Positions 58,443-64,000 of a stretch of DNA of 64,000 bases are shown piece after piece. Source of the DNA: Isoetes taiwanensis (lineage: Eukaryota; Streptophyta; Lycopodiopsida; Isoetales; Isoetaceae); NCBI GenBank assembly GCA_021234155.1, contig JAJEKV010000085.1, forward strand, positions 2,368,896 through 2,432,895, given 5' to 3'. The notes under the pieces are model-generated. The model ran no database searches, was not told the DNA's origin, and worked only from the letters and a program-made list of their open reading frames with translations. The stretch's first letter is position 1. Every line of letters begins with the position of its first letter. The translations under genes were made by a program, and so were the position numbers.

Positions 58443-59930
58443 TGTGTGGATCTAAGCTAAAAAATTCGAGGCTACGGCTATGGCGGATGAACGAAAACGC
58501 AAAGAATGCGTGGTTTCTTCTGGTGAGCTGATGGGCGAGGCGGGCGTTTTCTGCTGAATGTGGAGTACGGAGCGTTCGGTACGGAAGGCGGGAGTTTAGT
58601 ACGGAAGGGGAGCGTTTGGGAGCAGCGTTTGGGTACGGAATGGCGTTCTAAACGCCGGGGCGCTTTTGGAGTCTAACCTGGGCTTTTGTGTGCTTTTGAA
58701 GGACGTGTGGGGCATTGTCAAATACCAACCACTACATGACCTTTAAATATTTCTTGGCCTTGGCTTTGGCCTTGGCCTTGGCCTTGTTCTTGGTGATTGC
58801 TTGGATGGATCAGCTTTTCTCTCTTGCGTGGCACGCAGCCCCACCTGCCGAATCGCATATCCGCCAGCCGATTTTCTATCCATTGAGTCCTATTCCGACA
58901 CATCATCCTTGTCCCACAAAAGATGGCATTGCCTGACCACCATCTCCTCCTAGCCCACCATCCCTTCTTGTATTCCGCAAACTACAGTCTGCATGTTCTT
59001 CGATTCCAAACCCACCACTACTATCTGCATCTTCGAGGATTCTTAACTGGCTCTGATCCCCCTCTTGTTAGCTTTTCACGTGGTGCCAAATACATCTGCA
59101 TGTTTCACAAAGTTATTTTGCAGATATGCAGTTGTCAAATGCATATCACATCCTTATGGCCATTATGCTACAAACTAGACACTCCACCTTGCTAATCCAC
59201 TGGTTCTTTGTGGTCAACATGAGAGATGGGCAGTCCTGGCCCATGTAGTTGCACAAATGTACAAGAAACATTGCATGCGTCTTCCTTTTTCGTGAAGCAA
59301 AAACCAAAACTATAGCAAAATTTTGTGCAAGTAAAGATCTTCCATACTATAATAGGACAGACCGGAGATGGACAAATGATTGGAAATTTGTCTTGTTCTT
59401 ACTTCCCTACATTGATGGCATCGACAAAAGAATGCTTCTTCTTTCCATGATACCAAAAATGTAAATAATAATACTGGGCTAAGCAAGGAAATTATGTTGT
59501 GTCCCATTTAACCCACAATCCTAAACCTGGTTTCTTCTTGCGAGTAAGAATTACACAAATCTTATGCATTATTCCTCTCTGATTTCCTCTATATTGCTTA
59601 TACATCTCTTGGAACTAGGCTTATGTGATTGCATTACTTAATATGTGTTTGGTTGGCATTTTAAGAAGAAGAAGAGCATTTCTAACGTCCACTTAAAATC
59701 AACTGGTCTATGAGATGCACAAACAACACCAACATTGTTATGTGCGTTCTACAAACTAATCACATGAGCGACAAAGAACTACGTCATCTTTGCAATTGAC
59801 GTCACGACTTAAAGTGCTAAATAGTTACCTGATTTCTAATATACTTCAAACATAGTGTTTAATCGCATGGATGCAAGCATCCTCTTCCGAGCTGTATAAT
59901 AGCCTCAAATTTTACATATCCAAACATCGG
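58443..59930. other. Limit dextrinase upstream region and intergenic DNA
   Basis: 58560-58670 repeats 'gcgttYggtacgga' and 'agtacggaagg' several times just upstream of the limit dextrinase start and could belong to its promoter; no TATA box was clear. 58753-58792 is a TTGGCC hexamer repeat. No further gene was recognised. Confidence 0.4.
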
Positions 59931-59935
59931 TGCTA

Positions 59936-60294
59936 GGGGAGGTGCCCATATTCCGTGCACTTAAGGTTTGAATAAAAAAGAGGCTTAGTTTTTCTGATCA
60001 AAACAGGAAAAAAAAGCACGGTTCGGAGAGCTCGAGTAGGATCATTATGAGAAACAAAAATCGAGAAATCGGGTCTCCACATCTCGAAGTTGTGAGCCTT
60101 CAAAGTAGGCCTATCATCGACCATCACCGTTCACCTCCCCGCCCATCTAGCGTGCACCGAATTTTCGGTTCATTTTTCATGAAGAGGCACGATTCCGGGC
60201 TTGGGTTCGGTGCACGCAGGTGGCTTTTTGTGAGCGTGTCGGTACCAAAACTATGGCGGAACACGGGCAAAGGCACGGAATATGGGCACCCCCC
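59936..60294. mobile_element. MITE of about 359 bp with ~23-bp inverted ends and TA flanks
   Basis: The left end (59936-59958) and the right end (60273-60294) are near-perfect reverse complements ('gtgcccatattccgtgc' versus 'gcacggaatatgggcac'), with one base difference in length in the G run. TA stands directly outside both ends (59934-59935, 60295-60296), as with Tc1/mariner-type (Stowaway-like) MITEs. A further internal inverted repeat (gcgtgcaccgaa at 60150, ttcggtgcacgc at 60207) is present. No transposase is encoded. Confidence 0.7.
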
Positions 60295-60687
60295 TAATGA
60301 GCTAAGTGCGTAAATCATTTGTTGACACATTGTGAAATTATCGAAAATCCTTATCAAAGGTAATGATTATTCTTGATGAATCTTACAAACTTAAATTTGC
60401 AGTACTTCCTTCAAATTCAATGGTACTTGAGATCTTTGTAAAATGCAAAATTACAAAAACTCATCCACACACTAGAAATACCACATAGTATGTCACACAA
60501 AATATGCCTACAAAATTCTACGAAAACCTAAGGAGCAATACAAATAGTACGTTCTGCAAGCTTTGAACCCTACTCAAATATGTGAGTAAAAGCATGTGCA
60601 AAAACCAAGGCAGGGCTTTGCCTATTCCTATGTACCAAAATGATTGAATAATATGGACTCCAAAAATGGATGGTCGTGCTTGAATGA

Positions 60688-60840
60688 ATAGAATAGAATA
60701 GAATAGAATAGTTTTTTTTAACGTCCACAGAGACCAATAGGTCATGGGACCCATACAATGGGCTAGTACAATCATTACTACTAGGATAAAAATACCCCTG
60801 CCTCGAAAGGTTTTCAAGGGAAAAACCTTTGCTTTAATGA
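60688..60840 (-). mobile_element. LINE, ATTCT-tail family, copy 3 (3' end only)
   Basis: Only the terminal ~150 bp is present: GGTTTTTCCC hairpin region (60795-60830), GGGTCCCAT..CC.ATTGGTCTCTGTGGACGTTAAAA, and the ATTCT-repeat tail (60688-60711). The coding part is absent, a severe 5' truncation. Confidence 0.8.
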
Positions 60841-63240
60841 TGATTACGTTGAATGTTGTTGCTACATATGCAATATAACCACTTCCTCATGATCCTTTGC
60901 CATTTTGCTGGACAGTCATAACAACATCTAATAGCTTTAAACTACAAAGTTCTCGTGGCGAGCATTCACAGATATATCTTCTCCTAGTTTTCTATGGGTC
61001 TAGGTTGGTTCATGGATGTCAATACTATCCTAAATTTTACTTCGTTCTCTCGCTATTCCTTTGTTTGTTCCACACAAAGCTAATGCATATGTTATCCACG
61101 TGAAAGTAAGTTTAGCTCTAATTCAATTTTTTAGGATGTCATGCAAATTATGAGTATTGAATTGACTTGTATTTTTCAATCCAAATTATTATTGCGTCTA
61201 TTTGGATAAATCCACACAAAAAATACATTAACGTTGCTCAATGGATAAGTCCCCAGCCACCGTGTATAAAGAAGTCCATCACAACCATGTGGAACGTGGT
61301 CGAATACCCAACCAACTTGACGTGCAAGTTTAAAAGCATGTGTATAATGACTTTTGAAAATTTTAAAGTTAGGCAAAAGGTTTATCCAAGAAACTTCTTA
61401 CTAAAAATAGAAGCCCGAATAGGTTCACAACTACAAGAAACTTGATGGTTTAGGCCAAAAAGTTAACGAACCTTAACAACTGCCCCCTCAATTTTATAGT
61501 GATCCAATGGCTGAGATCAATCTTGGCCAATGGTTTACTGGAGCCATAACACACCGCTACTTCATAAAACCCTAGGGTGTTATCAAATGGATGATCCAAA
61601 TTGATTCTGATGGTGATTGGATGGCCCAAAACTCTTAGGGCAGTGTGTTAAAGGGGATAACGCCCTGGCCCTCAGGTGTTACTGGAAAAAAAAAAATTCA
61701 GGCCATCAAAATTGATGGCCCTCCAAAAAAAAAATCAGTAACACCCTCACACCAGGTTGGTAGGTTGGTGGTTTAGGCCAAAAGGTTTCTGAACCAAGTT
61801 GGTGGCAGCGTAGGACAAACTCCAAAAACCCAACAAGTATATTTCCTGTATAATTTATGCTAGGCAGAAGGGGCCTATGAATGTTAGATTTCATCCGGAA
61901 AAATATAAAGAAACCCACGGATTTGGATCGGAAAACTTTTTGAAATTTTTTTCCTCTGTCGGAAATTCTGGATTTCAACTGGTAGGATGCTAGTGTTCCT
62001 AGGAACTCGGTACACACTGGTTGGTGGGTCTCACAACGTCCTAAAAAACTTGACCTTACAGTTATATTATACGCAATCTTAATTCTAGTATGACATACAA
62101 GGATGTGTAACCCACTCATTTCCTTTCAACTAGAGGCGTGATTTTCTAGAAAGGAAATGTACTATAAAGAGAGATGGCGGAATCTAAGATTCATGCCAAC
62201 ATCGGTAGTGTGGTGACTTTTTGTCCAAGGGTCAAATGTGTGGATTGCATGGAATCAGCTACATTGATGCATGTGATGACTCCACAAATACATCACTTTT
62301 TCCCATCACCTTAACACTGTATAAACATGGGCCGCATTTGGTGACCCTGGCAATTTAAAAGTGTATTTGAAGAATATGTATTACCATATCGAAATAGATG
62401 CCACAAGTTTTTTAGATTTTCTTTGGAAGTTGTGCTTGTTGGGGTTCTTTGACATTTCGCATAATATAAATGCATATAGTATGGTGCTAATCCATTTTTT
62501 ACTTAGTGCTCTTACCATAAAGCCATGTTATTCTGTTAACTTAGTCAAAGGCTTCCGTGCAAAGGAGCAAATCCATGTTCCATTGAGTGCCCTTAAGATA
62601 AAGCTTTCTTTTCTTTGTGAACATACTCAAAAAGCTTCCGTGTGCAGACTATCAACTCTCAATTTTGTTTCTATGATGGGAACAGTTGGCATAAAATGTA
62701 GTTCTCTTGACGTCATATTTTCTTACAAATAAAATGGTGAAATATCCTAGTATTGCATTATGGCTATAGACGTTGCACTGGTAATAGAGAGTTTCAAATT
62801 ATGTGGTCTCCTTATTTTACAAAACTTATTCTTGCCTTTTAAGTACAAGCATCAATTTCATACATGTGTCATTCTCAAGTATTCATGTCTAAGACGGCAA
62901 TGTAGTACCCTTGTCTAGTCACCGAAGTCTACTTTTATCACAATAGCAATGCCAAACTCTACATTTCCCACTCTCACAACAATGTAGAACTCATGTTTAG
63001 TAATTTTGAATAAACTGCAATAGAAGCCATTGATGATTAGAGGCTTCCCTTCCTCTCTTTTTGTTCGTTTTCTTTCTGAGGGATGCGAGCTTTTACTATC
63101 TAGAGAAAGATACAAACAAAGTACAATGGAGACTAAAAATTCAATGGAGAAAATATCCACTAGAGCAAATCCACCCAAATGAATGGAACATCTAACAATA
63201 TGAAGAGGAATCAAAAGCTCTTGAGTAAGTGTGAATGTGA
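60841..63240. other. Intergenic stretch without a recognised gene
   Basis: 61675-61745 is a nested inverted repeat: a 20-bp palindrome (61701-61720) inside arms ggtgttactg (61675-61684) and cagtaacacc (61736-61745), with A runs on both sides. Open frames of up to 137 codons (61706-62119, 62361-62732) have no recognisable domain. Confidence 0.4.
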
Positions 63241-64000
63241 AGATAGTGCTCCCAAATATGGCTCTTTACTTCATCATCAATTAATGAGCACATGAATGCT
63301 TTGACATTCTTTGTTGGGCCTCAATACAAATCTACGCATTAGAATAAGTATGACTTTTAAATATAAGGAGATTCCTTCTTTTTCGAATGGACCAGATGAT
63401 CCATGTAGGAGCCAATCAAAAGCCCTTTTTGCCAAAAAATTTCCGCCACTTGGATAGGCTGCTAATAACACATGCTGACTACAACCAAACAGGCCTGACA
63501 TGTTGACAAAGGAAGAAGCAATATTCAATTATCTCATTCCTCTTTGCACATAAGGGACAAATTGCCAACACGTCGGGCCGGAATTTGCGAACTACAATAT
63601 TAGTTTGCACGCAACGATGATTGATTTGCCACCACATAACAGACACTTTAGAATGGAGCAGTTTATCCCAAACCCACCCCCATAATGCTTTTTGTTGGTC
63701 CTTGGAAATGATCAAAAGCCAAGGCAGAATTTTAGCAGGAAACAGGATCTTGTCCATGAAATTCATCAACTTATCTGCTCTGACATGCTCATGGACCACC
63801 CAAAGCTGGGGGGCATGCATTTGCGGTATTGGAGGAAGAATGGAAGACACCTTCTTCCAAAGAGCCTGATCCCACCTTAAAGAGGAACTTAGCTTTAAAC
63901 TTTCCCATGTCAACGACCGCATCTGATTATTATACCAATAAGAAATTATATAGACACCTGCCAATTTCCAGTGACGCTGAGTCAATGGATGGACTGAAAA
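63240..64000 (-). mobile_element. L1-type LINE fragment running off the window
   Basis: The minus-strand frame 63479-63985 and its shifted continuation (63277-63528) encode the C-terminal zinc-binding region of a plant LINE ORF2: KVSVMWWQINHRCVQTNIVVRKF, then ICPLCAKRNEIIEYCFFLC (CxxC..C). After a frameshift comes WIIWSIRKRRN. The catalytic domain would lie beyond 64000. Confidence 0.75.

Noticed and set aside
61706-62119. 137-codon minus-strand frame
   Set aside because: No recognisable domain; it begins in repeat-like DNA and overlaps an A-rich inverted repeat at its end.

Overview
The window looks like nuclear DNA of a land plant. It holds genes with many short exons and GT-AG introns, a plastid-type limit dextrinase, a plant type I inositol-polyphosphate 5-phosphatase and a plant-type peptide deformylase. 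These sit in a dense, old layer of Ty3/gypsy, LINE, SINE, MITE and unnamed transposon remnants. The mix of uncharacterised transposon families and an extra N-terminal domain on the limit dextrinase makes me suspect a seed-free plant such as a fern or a relative, but the sequence alone does not prove this. No bacterial, organellar or rRNA genes were seen.

Layout. 0.5-4.1 kb: an LTR-like repeat fused to the 3' half of a Ty3/gypsy chromovirus pol. 5.8-8.2 kb: a decayed LINE with an ATTCT-repeat tail, followed by minisatellite and a long polypurine tract to 9.4 kb. 11.2-13.6 kb (minus): a multi-exon IP5P-type phosphatase carrying several disabling lesions. 16.9-19.5 kb: an old tandem repeat broken by a solo-LTR-like element in one copy and a tRNA-derived SINE in the other. 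19.5-21.1 kb (minus): a long ORF with two in-frame stops, resembling the N-terminal half of DUF7869-type proteins. 21.2-22.7 kb: an L1-type LINE tail inserted into a tRNA-like sequence. 23.2-24.1 kb: a second copy of the first LINE family. 25.1-26.9 kb (plus): a decayed gene with a DDE/RNase H-like core and a Cys-rich tail. 27.9-30.5 kb: palindromic satellite and strand-switching CCA/GGT DNA. 32.1-32.9 kb: a chimera of LTR and LINE-type tail. 33.7-36.6 kb (minus): pieces of a coiled-coil/RING gene. 37.5-38.9 kb (minus): four exons of peptide deformylase with a stop at the catalytic Glu. 40.3-45.5 kb: an L1-type LINE (EN-RT-zinc knuckle) with internal tandem duplications. 48.2-49.2 kb (minus): a relic of a Rep-like HUH endonuclease. 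50.5-58.4 kb (minus): an almost complete 30-exon limit dextrinase (pullulanase). 59.9-60.3 kb: a TA-flanked MITE. 60.7 kb: a third LINE tail. 63.2-64 kb: another LINE fragment running off the end.

How it works together. Only the limit dextrinase looks close to functional; it would debranch starch in plastids. All splice junctions I placed keep the reading frame, but one extra base in exon 24 breaks it. The phosphatase and deformylase loci are clearly damaged. The rest is mobile-element debris, often nested, whose insertion order can be read from target-site duplications and empty sites. The most interesting items are the HUH/Rep relic, the unnamed DDE-like gene, the LINE family with a shared hairpin-plus-pentamer 3' end (and its chimera with an LTR), and the CBM41-like domain on the limit dextrinase.
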